From a virus, in the IMG/VR virus record IMGVR_UViG_3300011114_001050, positions 1 to 23,958 of that record: a stretch of DNA of 23,958 nt, one strand, 5' to 3'. Positions 7,266-13,781 of the stretch are shown piece by piece (position 1 is the first letter of the stretch; each line of letters opens with the position of its first letter). A program made the translations under genes and the position numbers. The notes beneath the pieces were generated by a model. That model saw nothing but the letters and a program-made list of their open reading frames with translations. It was not told the origin of the DNA and made no database searches.

Positions 7266-7886
7266 TCAATAGAGAGAGGATGTCGACGAAGGCTTAGACT
7301 TTCTCGAAGAAGCTATTTTTTTCGGCATGACAATTGCATCTGAACTTTTACCAATCGAAACTCTATGGCGAATTCGTTCAACGATGCCCTCTCCAACGGC
7401 CGGACAATCTCCATGTTCGCCCTCTCCGAAGGTGGCGAATTTATCTATTCCAGAAGATTCCATGTACGCCATTTTCGTATCTTGTATTTTCTTCTCCCTC
7501 TGAATTCGTCGAATGAAAGCAAAGAAGCAGATCTGTGTAAAATATGAAAATGCATTTGGAAGTCCACTTCGGGTTCCTGCATTCACGTTGAAATTTGATA
7601 TCGCGCGAATACAATTTTCCAACGCATCCATCACCATGTCTTCTCGATAGCTGTATCCAATGAAATTTGGTTTATGTGAAAGGCCTTGAGATATTTTCAA
7701 AAGACTTTCACCAATATATTCTGAAATTCTAGGAGAAATTCCTACGTTCTTATTTTGCGCAAAGGCTTTAACCTCTCGGACATACTCGACAACGGCCGTT
7801 GAAAAGTCTACATTGTTAACGTAATGTGGTCGATCAGAGGGTTTAAGTTTCTTGATTGGAAGATCATCGATCGTGTCAGCTTTCAT
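7266..7886 (-). CDS. 55: Late-transcription sigma factor gp55
   Basis: A 206-residue match to T4 gp55 (185 residues), the small sigma-70-family factor that directs host RNA polymerase to TATAAATA-type late promoters. The core region shows GLSHKPNFIGYSYREDMVMDA (written here by its key pattern: GLS..FNF-like.GY...MV.DA), then FSYFTQICFFAFIRRIQREKK, closely following T4 'ITQACFNAFVQRIKKERK'. In T4 the extreme C-terminus (SLDFLYE) contacts the sliding clamp; here the protein ends in Ser/Lys-rich sequence and SSLY. The ATG overlaps by 4 nt (ATGA) the end of an interrupted mini-gene. NATAAATA motifs before the structural genes of this window match this factor. Confidence 0.92.
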   Translation of the reverse strand: MKADTIDDLPIKKLKPSDRPHYVNNVDFSTAVVEYVREVKAFAQNKNVGISPRISEYIGESLLKISQGLSHKPNFIGYSYREDMVMDALENCIRAISNFNVNAGTRSGLPNAFSYFTQICFFAFIRRIQREKKIQDTKMAYMESSGIDKFATFGEGEHGDCPAVGEGIVERIRHRVSIGKSSDAIVMPKKIASSRKSKPSSTSSLY

Positions 7887-8014
7887 ATTCTGTTACTATA
7901 ACACGTAACGATAACATGTACAGCTTTATTCTTCAATCCGTAGTCTCTGGTAATTATTGCCTTTACTTCTTTTCAGCACTCATTACAATAGGTCCAGCTT
8001 TCAGCCATAGCCAT
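7883..8014 (-). pseudogene. Interrupted zinc-ribbon-like mini-gene upstream of gp55
   Basis: A 44-codon frame starts at ATG 8014 and ends with a TGA that overlaps the gp55 ATG by 4 nt. It is broken at codon 14 by an in-frame TGA (7973-7975). It reads MAMAESWTYCNEC-stop-KEVKAIITRDYGLKNKAV, then HVIVTCYSNRI. The break follows a CxxC pair, where zinc ribbons usually have Gly; GGA to TGA would be one base change. The ATGA junction and sensible composition on both sides suggest a real small gene. TGA ends several normal genes here (gp17, gp47, gp55), so general recoding is unlikely. A point mutation, sequencing error or readthrough are the options. Confidence 0.5.
7895..7922 (-). promoter_or_regulatory. 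Putative early/middle promoter for gp55-gp47-gp46
   Basis: TGTACA (7917-7922) and TATAGT (7895-7900) on the minus strand are 16 bp apart, 9 nt before the gp55 ATG. This is the same spacing as the two promoter candidates upstream of the VWA and AAA+ genes. It lies inside the interrupted mini-gene. Confidence 0.4.
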
Positions 8015-8103
8015 GGTTAGTCAAGGCAAACTGGATTGGAGATTGAAGGAAAGGAAAACTGAAAAGGAAAGTATGAAGGCTGCGAGAAGAACCCCCTCGA
8101 GAT

Positions 8104-8559
8104 TTACTGCCATCGATGCGATTTCTCCTGCTTCTTAATTTCTTTAGAAAGCTTTGAATTTGCAACACCAATCTGAGCCTCAGAAGTCTTGGCATGTTCT
8201 GCACATTGTTCTGAAATAATGCTATTGTACTCCTCCGCCGACAGTAATTTCTGCAAATATGTCATGAGGTAATGTCGAGAATATTTGAATTTCTGATCGA
8301 AGCTAGCCTCCGATTCGGCAATAATGTCGCTCAATCGAATTTTCAAGAGTTCATTTAATTCCGGCATCCATGGAACACAGATCAATTGCATTTGGAATTC
8401 GGCTGTCACCACCGGATAAAGCTGTAATGGCTTCTGCAAGATTACTCGATTATTCTTAATATTGCGCTGGCTTTCTTCGGCCAAGATTAAAGAACCATCC
8501 ATCATCCGATATAAACGGATTGGAAGAGATTGAATGTAATTATGCAGATCGTCTGTCAT
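8104..8559 (-). CDS. Sm-like-domain hypothetical protein
   Basis: A 151-residue protein of unknown function. The first ~75 residues (IRLYRMMDGSLILAEES, then VILQKPLQLYPV, then QLICVPWMPE) resemble the short Sm/LSM-like barrel seen in many hypothetical proteins of T4-like environmental phages near uvsW and gp55. A helical middle and a Lys/Glu/Gln-rich C-terminal tail follow. It starts 9 nt after the UvsW stop. A CATAAATA motif overlaps that stop, six bases ahead of the ATG. Whether it binds RNA is not known; the fold is inferred from sequence pattern only. Confidence 0.6.
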   Translation of the reverse strand: MTDDLHNYIQSLPIRLYRMMDGSLILAEESQRNIKNNRVILQKPLQLYPVVTAEFQMQLICVPWMPELNELLKIRLSDIIAESEASFDQKFKYSRHYLMTYLQKLLSAEEYNSIISEQCAEHAKTSEAQIGVANSKLSKEIKKQEKSHRWQ

Positions 8560-8565
8560 ATAATA

Positions 8566-8573
8566 TATTTATG
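8566..8573 (-). promoter_or_regulatory. Late-promoter-like CATAAATA before the Sm-like gene
   Basis: CATAAATA overlaps the UvsW stop codon and ends 6 nt before the ATG at 8559. If used as a -10 element the transcript would be leaderless. Confidence 0.45.
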
Positions 8574-10086
8574 AGATTGGAACATCATGAACTTCAAAGT
8601 CAAATTTTTCCATGGTGTATATTTTAGCGCGAGCCATGCCATGTTCTAGAGTATAGTTTTTAACACCATTCTTCGAAAGATTGTCGGCAATGTCGTAGAC
8701 TGTAGTTGGTCGATCATCCTCAGTCTTTCGAAGTCCGCGGCCAATCGATTGAAGAACGCGGATCTGAGATTTGGTTGGAGAAGCAAAGATAATGTTATGC
8801 AGATTCCGAATGTTGACTCCCGTTGAAAATGTTCCAACCGAAGCGACGATGACGGCGCCATCTTCCTTTTCAACTAGAGATCGGATCCGTTCACGTTCAT
8901 CGGTCTCAACCTCTCCAGAAACAAAATAGACTTTACGTTTGGAACCATCGAGTTTTTTCTTAATCGATTCGAAAAGTGGTTCGCCGTGTTTTTCGACGAA
9001 TTGAAAAAGAACCAGGGAATTTCCTTTTAAATCGGCCGTCAGATTTACGATGAAACGATTTCGAGGTTCATATGCCGTTAAAAAATCAAGCTCTTCGTGG
9101 TAATCGGCATTCTTCTGTTCGTCGCAAAGGCGCTTTGGATATTTCAGAACAAGCATGTGAATCTTGAGCTGTGCCAGTGTTCCAGCATCGATCAGCTCCG
9201 ACGTCGTCGTCACTCGAAATACAGGACCAAAGCACCCTTCCAAGACGAGCTGATTAACCTTGGCATCTTCTCCACCGGGAAGCGTACCAGTAGTTCCAAT
9301 ACGAAACCATGCATTCTTGAGCCAGCTCATGATTTTCGTCAGAGACACGGCTTTGAAAAGGTGCGCTTCATCTCCAAAGACGGCACCAAAGCTTTCAAAC
9401 CATTTGGGTCCCATTGTAATCGCGGATTGCCACGTGGTGATAATGACCGGCGCGGCCGAATCCTTTTCTTGACCAGAGTAGATTCGATGGAGGTCTTTCT
9501 CGGCATTAAACGTCTTGTCACCAGTCGAATAATCCGTGAAGTCTTTATACATTTGTTCAACGAGTGCCGTGGTTGGAACAATGATAATAGCTTTCTTACT
9601 CGCGCCTTTCGTATTGTCCAAGTACCATCGTAAAAGTTGGTAGATGATCAGAGATTTACCAGATCCGGTTGGAGATACGAGCAGCGTTTTCTTATTCTCA
9701 ATCGCATGAGCAATTGCTTCGGCTTGATAATCGCGTATCTCCAGATCTTCACCGTCATTACCAACGGCCGAATAAGCGGCTACGGACGACGCGGATTCAG
9801 CTTCTGACAGCTTTGGAAGCGCTAGCCCTGATGCCAGTATCAGTTCGTGTTTACGCGACGAACAAAACTGAGCCAGATGATATAACAAACCGCCGGGTAA
9901 AGACTGATTACGAAGATTTAGAAGTCTGATTTTGCCATCCCAATGATGATTCCGGAATGCCGGAGAGAACTTGTATCCAGGCGAGAAGAATGAAAAGAAG
10001 TCCGAAAGCTCTTGCATGACTCCGGCATCTTCACATGTAATACGAAGATGCGCCTGATCGATCTGACTAACATGTATTGCACTCAT
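8569..10086 (-). CDS. uvsW: UvsW recombination DNA/RNA helicase
   Basis: A 505-residue SF2 helicase, almost exactly the length of T4 UvsW (503). The N-terminal domain (LRITCEDAGVMQELSDFFSF, then GYKFSPAFRNHHWDGKIRLL) matches the T4 UvsW N-domain. Motif I SPTGSGKS is at 138-145, motif II DEAH at 239-242, and motif VI QSIGRGLRK is near the C-terminus. UvsW unwinds R-loops and branched DNA, switching replication from origin-initiated to recombination-driven. The ATG overlaps the stop of the upstream fusion gene by 4 nt (ATGA), so translation is coupled. Confidence 0.95.
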   Translation of the reverse strand: MSAIHVSQIDQAHLRITCEDAGVMQELSDFFSFFSPGYKFSPAFRNHHWDGKIRLLNLRNQSLPGGLLYHLAQFCSSRKHELILASGLALPKLSEAESASSVAAYSAVGNDGEDLEIRDYQAEAIAHAIENKKTLLVSPTGSGKSLIIYQLLRWYLDNTKGASKKAIIIVPTTALVEQMYKDFTDYSTGDKTFNAEKDLHRIYSGQEKDSAAPVIITTWQSAITMGPKWFESFGAVFGDEAHLFKAVSLTKIMSWLKNAWFRIGTTGTLPGGEDAKVNQLVLEGCFGPVFRVTTTSELIDAGTLAQLKIHMLVLKYPKRLCDEQKNADYHEELDFLTAYEPRNRFIVNLTADLKGNSLVLFQFVEKHGEPLFESIKKKLDGSKRKVYFVSGEVETDERERIRSLVEKEDGAVIVASVGTFSTGVNIRNLHNIIFASPTKSQIRVLQSIGRGLRKTEDDRPTTVYDIADNLSKNGVKNYTLEHGMARAKIYTMEKFDFEVHDVPIS

Positions 10087-11048
10087 ATGTCTTTAGTACA
10101 GATGTCTTGTGTTCCGTATTTCTGTGTTCCATGTAATCCGCAACTGATTCGATCACTCAGATACTTGAATTCTCCACTTTCTTTGCCTACGTATTTGACG
10201 ATCGCGATCAGGGCTTTTTGTTGAAATTGCCTATCATGATCGCAGTGCTGAGCCAGGAGCCAGTAATTGTTCCAGTCGTCCTGTCCAAATGTTTCGAAAT
10301 CAAATTTCACTCCAATGAATTTTTGCAAACGGTCCTTCTCGCCAAAGACGTCATCGGCGTCTCTATCATGCAACTTAGCATACATCTGAGCGCCCTTCTC
10401 CCAATCGCCATTCGCTTTAGTCTTTACGAAAGCCTGATAGGATTTTCGTTCGCTCTGATCTTGAGCGACTAAGGTTGAAAGCATCTGATTGGATTCTTTT
10501 AAAAGAATCTGCTTTACCGTCTCATTGAGATTCAACTCGTCACTCTCATCGCCATCCGATGTGTCACCAAAGGCATAGGATAGAATTATCTTGGGTCGTG
10601 CATGGCACGCAACCAGTGCGGCGTTAATATCTTCGAGACATTCATTAGCCGCACCACCTGCCAGATCAACATCCTTTCCCGAAAAAGATTCGCACAATTT
10701 TAATAGATCGTCTTCCAGGAGAAAGTAAGGATGTACACCCGAAGTCTGAACAATCATTCTTCCATCATCAGTGTGAAAAGAATCGCTATGGCCATTTCTA
10801 TACTTTTTTAATTCGGATCCCGACAAGTAATCTTCTACATTGCTATCGTCCAAATCAAATCCATATTGTTTTTCAATGGACCGCACTTCATTTGGAAATA
10901 TAAAATCAGGTTTAACGGAATCGATGCTATCAAATATCTGATAGACTTTTTTATATTCTCGACAAAGAGTTTTTACCTTCTGTACGAATCCAAGATTATT
11001 TTTAAGAAAATGTCGTTGAACATCAATTACGATTAGTGCATTTTTCAT
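10083..11048 (-). CDS. Isochorismatase-like hydrolase fused to a DUF6624-like domain
   Basis: A 321-residue protein set between uvsY and uvsW. Residues 1-~165 resemble the isochorismatase/cysteine hydrolase fold: ALIVIDVQRHFL with Asp9, a possible Lys82 ahead of SDSF, and AGGAANECLEDI with Cys137, giving a candidate Asp-Lys-Cys triad. Residues ~190-314 resemble DUF6624: DQSER near the start, then WLLAQHCDHDRQFQ (263-276), YLSDR (296-300) and QKYGTQ (309-314), ending 7 residues later. I know of no reported function for DUF6624. Substrate is unknown; isochorismatase relatives include nicotinamidases and other amidases, so a role in small-molecule turnover is a guess. GATAAATA lies 5 nt before the ATG. 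Coupled to uvsW by ATGA overlap. Confidence 0.7.
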   Translation of the reverse strand: MKNALIVIDVQRHFLKNNLGFVQKVKTLCREYKKVYQIFDSIDSVKPDFIFPNEVRSIEKQYGFDLDDSNVEDYLSGSELKKYRNGHSDSFHTDDGRMIVQTSGVHPYFLLEDDLLKLCESFSGKDVDLAGGAANECLEDINAALVACHARPKIILSYAFGDTSDGDESDELNLNETVKQILLKESNQMLSTLVAQDQSERKSYQAFVKTKANGDWEKGAQMYAKLHDRDADDVFGEKDRLQKFIGVKFDFETFGQDDWNNYWLLAQHCDHDRQFQQKALIAIVKYVGKESGEFKYLSDRISCGLHGTQKYGTQDICTKDI

Positions 11049-11053
11049 AGAAG

Positions 11054-11061
11054 TATTTATC
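11054..11061 (-). promoter_or_regulatory. Late-promoter-like GATAAATA before the fusion gene
   Basis: GATAAATA follows the UvsY stop codon (TAG) directly, sharing its last base, and ends 5 nt before the ATG at 11048. Confidence 0.45.
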
Positions 11062-11513
11062 TACGCTCCAGAGGTAAACTTTCGAAAATCCAGAACGTTC
11101 TTGATGTGCTGATGTCTCCACCTCAAGGTATCTAAGATTTCCGTGACGGCATCGACTCCAGTCTGAAAGTAAGTTTTCTTATCAATGAGAATTCGAAGTT
11201 CTGAATCGGAATCGATGTATGTTTCCAGATCCGATCGAAGGGGCTTGGACGCTCCTTTGAATGGATCGTATGGCCACTTACGTTCATCCATCTCTTCCTT
11301 GCTCATCTTGCCTGTGAAGTACATCCACTTGGCATGGCGAACTTCTGAAATTTTAGATTCGGATAATCGAAGCTTAAGTTTGTAATCTGTCAGGTAAGTC
11401 AAATACTTGGCATGGATGTTTGCATACTTGATAGTTGAATCGTCTAGAGCCAGAGAATCGATTTGGCAATCGACTTCCCACTCTCCAATAATGTCTTCAA
11501 TTGATTTATTCAT
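11061..11513 (-). CDS. uvsY: UvsY recombination mediator
   Basis: A 150-residue protein matching T4 UvsY (137 residues), which loads the UvsX recombinase onto single-stranded DNA covered by gp32. Diagnostic segments are KYANIHAKYLTYLTDYKLKL near the N-terminus, the WMYFTGKMSKEE region (T4: DYYSGRG), and the end IKNVLDFRKFTSG (T4: IKHIQDMRAFEAG). It follows gp3, as in cyanophage-type T4 genomes. A CATAAATA motif overlapping the gp3 stop lies 14 nt before the ATG. Confidence 0.85.
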   Translation of the reverse strand: MNKSIEDIIGEWEVDCQIDSLALDDSTIKYANIHAKYLTYLTDYKLKLRLSESKISEVRHAKWMYFTGKMSKEEMDERKWPYDPFKGASKPLRSDLETYIDSDSELRILIDKKTYFQTGVDAVTEILDTLRWRHQHIKNVLDFRKFTSGA

Positions 11514-11527
11514 GATGTAAGCGAATT

Positions 11528-11535
11528 TATTTATG
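11528..11535 (-). promoter_or_regulatory. Late-promoter-like CATAAATA before uvsY
   Basis: CATAAATA overlaps the gp3 stop codon and ends 14 nt before the UvsY ATG. Confidence 0.45.
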
Positions 11536-12025
11536 GAAGCACGTTAAGGTAGTTGAAGCGAAGAGTCATGTCACATGCTATGTAAGTTACTCCTTCGGCC
11601 TGTGTATCAAAGGACAGTTCGGAAATACCGATTGGAAATGCATCGATAAATTGAAATTGCCTGTTACTAGTATTCTTTGACGATAGAACCGAAAGAATGA
11701 TGTCCATTCTCTCTGGAGGTTTCGTACTGACAGAATTTTTATTTGAAAGGGAGGCGAGCCATCGATAGGCTTCGATGTAATTATTCATGTTCTCATCGAC
11801 CATGAAACGCACTTTCAAGGCTTCATAGGCCAGAGTATCTCCTGGAAAATATGCCTCCTGATTCAGATAGTTTTTCTTGACCGCGCCGATCGAAATACTT
11901 GGAAGATTGACGGAGGTGCAGAAGAATTCGATATTGGCAAAATCCAAATGCTGAATGGTTAATTTGAAATTAACTTGGGAAAGGAAATTGACGTTGGTCG
12001 TTAGCGCCGATAATGGTATACTCAT
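11531..12025 (-). CDS. 3: Tail completion and sheath stabiliser protein gp3 (tail terminator)
   Basis: A 164-residue protein with the pattern of T4 gp3 (176 residues): 'LAYEALKVRFMVDENMNNYI' parallels T4 'FEYDPLIVRFIVDEELRSWI', followed by the EAYRWLASLS helix and a closing 'YIACDMTLRFNYLNV' (T4 'LVCTATFYYTYFQV'). gp3 caps the tail tube and stabilises the sheath before head joining. It shares a fold with tail-tube proteins, so a gp19 paralogue is the alternative; position between gp23 and uvsY, the usual gp3 position in cyanophage-type genomes, favours gp3. It has its own late-promoter motif and follows a terminator. Confidence 0.82.
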   Translation of the reverse strand: MSIPLSALTTNVNFLSQVNFKLTIQHLDFANIEFFCTSVNLPSISIGAVKKNYLNQEAYFPGDTLAYEALKVRFMVDENMNNYIEAYRWLASLSNKNSVSTKPPERMDIILSVLSSKNTSNRQFQFIDAFPIGISELSFDTQAEGVTYIACDMTLRFNYLNVLP

Positions 12026-12084
12026 GGTGATATATTTTACTTCAGCTGACTTGCTTCAGAAATTTGACGTGCATTCTATATTAG

Positions 12085-12092
12085 TATTTATG
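12085..12092 (-). promoter_or_regulatory. Late promoter CATAAATA before gp3
   Basis: CATAAATA lies just past the gp23 terminator and 59 nt before the gp3 ATG, leaving a normal leader of about 50 nt. Confidence 0.6.
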
Positions 12093-12098
12093 AACATG

Positions 12099-12129
12099 AA
12101 AAAGGGGCTTCCCCTTTCGAGGAAGCCCC
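12099..12129 (-). terminator. Intrinsic terminator after the major capsid gene
   Basis: A perfect 9-bp stem GGGGCTTCC/GGAAGCCCC with an 8-nt loop (12104-12129) is followed on the minus strand by five T residues. It begins 19 nt after the gp23 stop and separates gp23 from gp3. Confidence 0.9.
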
Positions 12130-12148
12130 ATGAGAGGTTAGTCAGAAC

Positions 12149-13732
12149 TTACACCGCCGGGGTCTGAGCACCTTGAGCACCGCGGAGGCTCAGATTTTTC
12201 ACGTTGAACGTGCGGTAGTAGAAGTTGCCGCGATCGGCGCCGGACTGAGTGACTGCATTGGCTCCGTTGATCTGATTGACGAAGGGATTCGAAACCACAC
12301 CATACCGAGTCTTGAAGGCAATCTTCGGCTGGAAGGTGTTCGGATCGATCGCGCGAACCATGGTGAGAGGCACGTACGGAGCGTAGAAGATACCCGCATC
12401 ATACGGATTTGTTCCACGATAACCGACCGTGATGTAGTCCGTGAAGGAATACGGATCGACGTAGACTTTAATGCGGCCATTGAGAACACCGGCGAAGGTG
12501 TTGCCAGTGTCATCGACTTCGAGCTTAGTGCTCAGAGCCTGAGCATAATCCAAAGAACCGGCCGCGGCGAGGGCCGAAGCAACGTTCGAGGAACAGAGGA
12601 TGAAGTTACCCTTACCACGCCGTGTTTCCTTGGCGATCTGGTTGGCTTCAAGTTCGATTGCCATGTGAAGGCTCTTATACCGTTCCGCGGCCCAACGACC
12701 ATCGGCATCGCGCGCCACGTCGTAGATACCTGCGTTAGTATAACCAAAGCGAGCACCAAGGACGGCTTTCGCATTGATCGTCTCAATGACTTCACGATTG
12801 ATTTCAAACAGAATCTCCGAGGAGAGAATGTTCGCCAATTCGCTCTCGGCATCCAGACCATGAACGGCCTTAAGATCCTGAGCAAGTTCCATCGTGTAAG
12901 AAGCTTTAAGAGCGCGGGTATTAGCCGTCACAACTGTCTTCTCGATGTCAAAGCCCATTTCACCGAAGGCAGTGCCGCCAGTAGATCCCAGAGCTTCTGC
13001 AGTAGCCGTAGCAATACCGATACCAGACTGGCCGATACCAGCAACGCCGGTAAAGACGGAGGTAATGGGAGAGAGGTTGGCAAACAGGAGGGTCGAAGCG
13101 GTGTTAACGATGACACCGGTAGCAGTATCAAAAGATATCTGCGTGCCTGACACCGAGGTAATCCGCGTACCGGCAACGAAACCCTGACCAATGATGAGAT
13201 CGCCGGCCGAAAGACCGGTGACAGCCGCCGAAAGGCTCATGAGCAATGTGGTAGCAGAAACGCTAACTATCGAGCTGACCGTGCCAGTGAAGTATGACGC
13301 CTGGGCAGTGGTAGAAGAACCCGCCACGGAAGGCTGAGTCGTAGTCACACCACTGACACCACCATACAGCGCATCATCGCCGGGAGTGACGATCGTCGCT
13401 CCGGAAATAGTGAGAGGAGTAGTATACTTCGGCTTCAGCGCGAAGATCAGACCAGTAGGTCCACTCATCGGCTGAACACCAGCAACGTCGTAGGCGATCA
13501 GGTTCGGCATGGCCCGGCGGACCAGCGAGATCAGGATCGGATCGAAGTTCTGAATTGCACCGGTGCCCATATCGGCTTCGGTAATCATTCGGCGCTCTTC
13601 CTTCAGAGCCTTCTCTTGGTTTTCGAGCAACGCGGCCGTAACTTGACGGCGATAGTTGTCTTTAAAGGCTGGAGCTTCGGGGTGGTCCAGAACGGGTCCC
13701 CACTTTTTAATAGATTGTTCGGTGTTAAACAT
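12149..13732 (-). CDS. 23: Major capsid protein gp23
   Basis: A 527-residue match to T4 gp23 (521). Recognisable segments are GPTGLIFALKPKY (91-103), EMGFDIEKTVV, SYTMELAQDLKAVHGLDAES, LFEINREVIETINAKAVLG, RRGKGNFILCSSNV and YAPYVPLTMVRAIDPNTFQP. A prohead-protease-type cleavage site I-T-E/A is at residues 50-53, so the first 52 residues are probably removed during maturation. Residues about 112-225, including the SAVTGLSAGDLIIGQGF-like stretch, differ from T4 and look like a surface beta-module. A CATAAATA late promoter, a 28-nt spacing to the ATG without Shine-Dalgarno motif, and a strong terminator make it a separate high-level unit. Confidence 0.97.
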   Translation of the reverse strand: MFNTEQSIKKWGPVLDHPEAPAFKDNYRRQVTAALLENQEKALKEERRMITEADMGTGAIQNFDPILISLVRRAMPNLIAYDVAGVQPMSGPTGLIFALKPKYTTPLTISGATIVTPGDDALYGGVSGVTTTQPSVAGSSTTAQASYFTGTVSSIVSVSATTLLMSLSAAVTGLSAGDLIIGQGFVAGTRITSVSGTQISFDTATGVIVNTASTLLFANLSPITSVFTGVAGIGQSGIGIATATAEALGSTGGTAFGEMGFDIEKTVVTANTRALKASYTMELAQDLKAVHGLDAESELANILSSEILFEINREVIETINAKAVLGARFGYTNAGIYDVARDADGRWAAERYKSLHMAIELEANQIAKETRRGKGNFILCSSNVASALAAAGSLDYAQALSTKLEVDDTGNTFAGVLNGRIKVYVDPYSFTDYITVGYRGTNPYDAGIFYAPYVPLTMVRAIDPNTFQPKIAFKTRYGVVSNPFVNQINGANAVTQSGADRGNFYYRTFNVKNLSLRGAQGAQTPAV

Positions 13733-13740
13733 AGGATTAT

Positions 13741-13753
13741 TTAGTTATTGAAT
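13741..13753 (-). promoter_or_regulatory. Shared 5'-leader motif (gp23 copy)
   Basis: ATTCAATAACTAA on the minus strand in the gp23 leader. An identical 13-mer is in the gp19 leader at 18556-18568. It may aid translation or mRNA stability. Confidence 0.5.
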
Positions 13754-13760
13754 ACGGAGT

Positions 13761-13768
13761 TATTTATG
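13761..13768 (-). promoter_or_regulatory. Late promoter CATAAATA before gp23
   Basis: CATAAATA ends 28 nt before the gp23 ATG, leaving a short leader that contains the 13-mer shared with gp19. Confidence 0.65.
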
Positions 13769-13781
13769 GTTTGGGTTTTTT

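Noticed and set aside
7973-7975. General reassignment of TGA as an amino acid
   Set aside because: TGA is the natural stop of gp17, gp47, gp55 and the AAA+ gene at the expected protein lengths.
9097-9633. Plus-strand open frame opposite uvsW
   Set aside because: Antisense to helicase motifs; no start context or homology.
11531-12025. Second tail tube (gp19) paralogue
   Set aside because: The fold is related, but the VRFMVDE segment, the closing strand pattern and the position between gp23 and uvsY fit gp3 better.
12173-13150. Long plus-strand open frame (325 codons) opposite gp23
   Set aside because: It is antisense to the conserved capsid gene, has no family resemblance and no promoter; open antisense frames are expected from the codon use.
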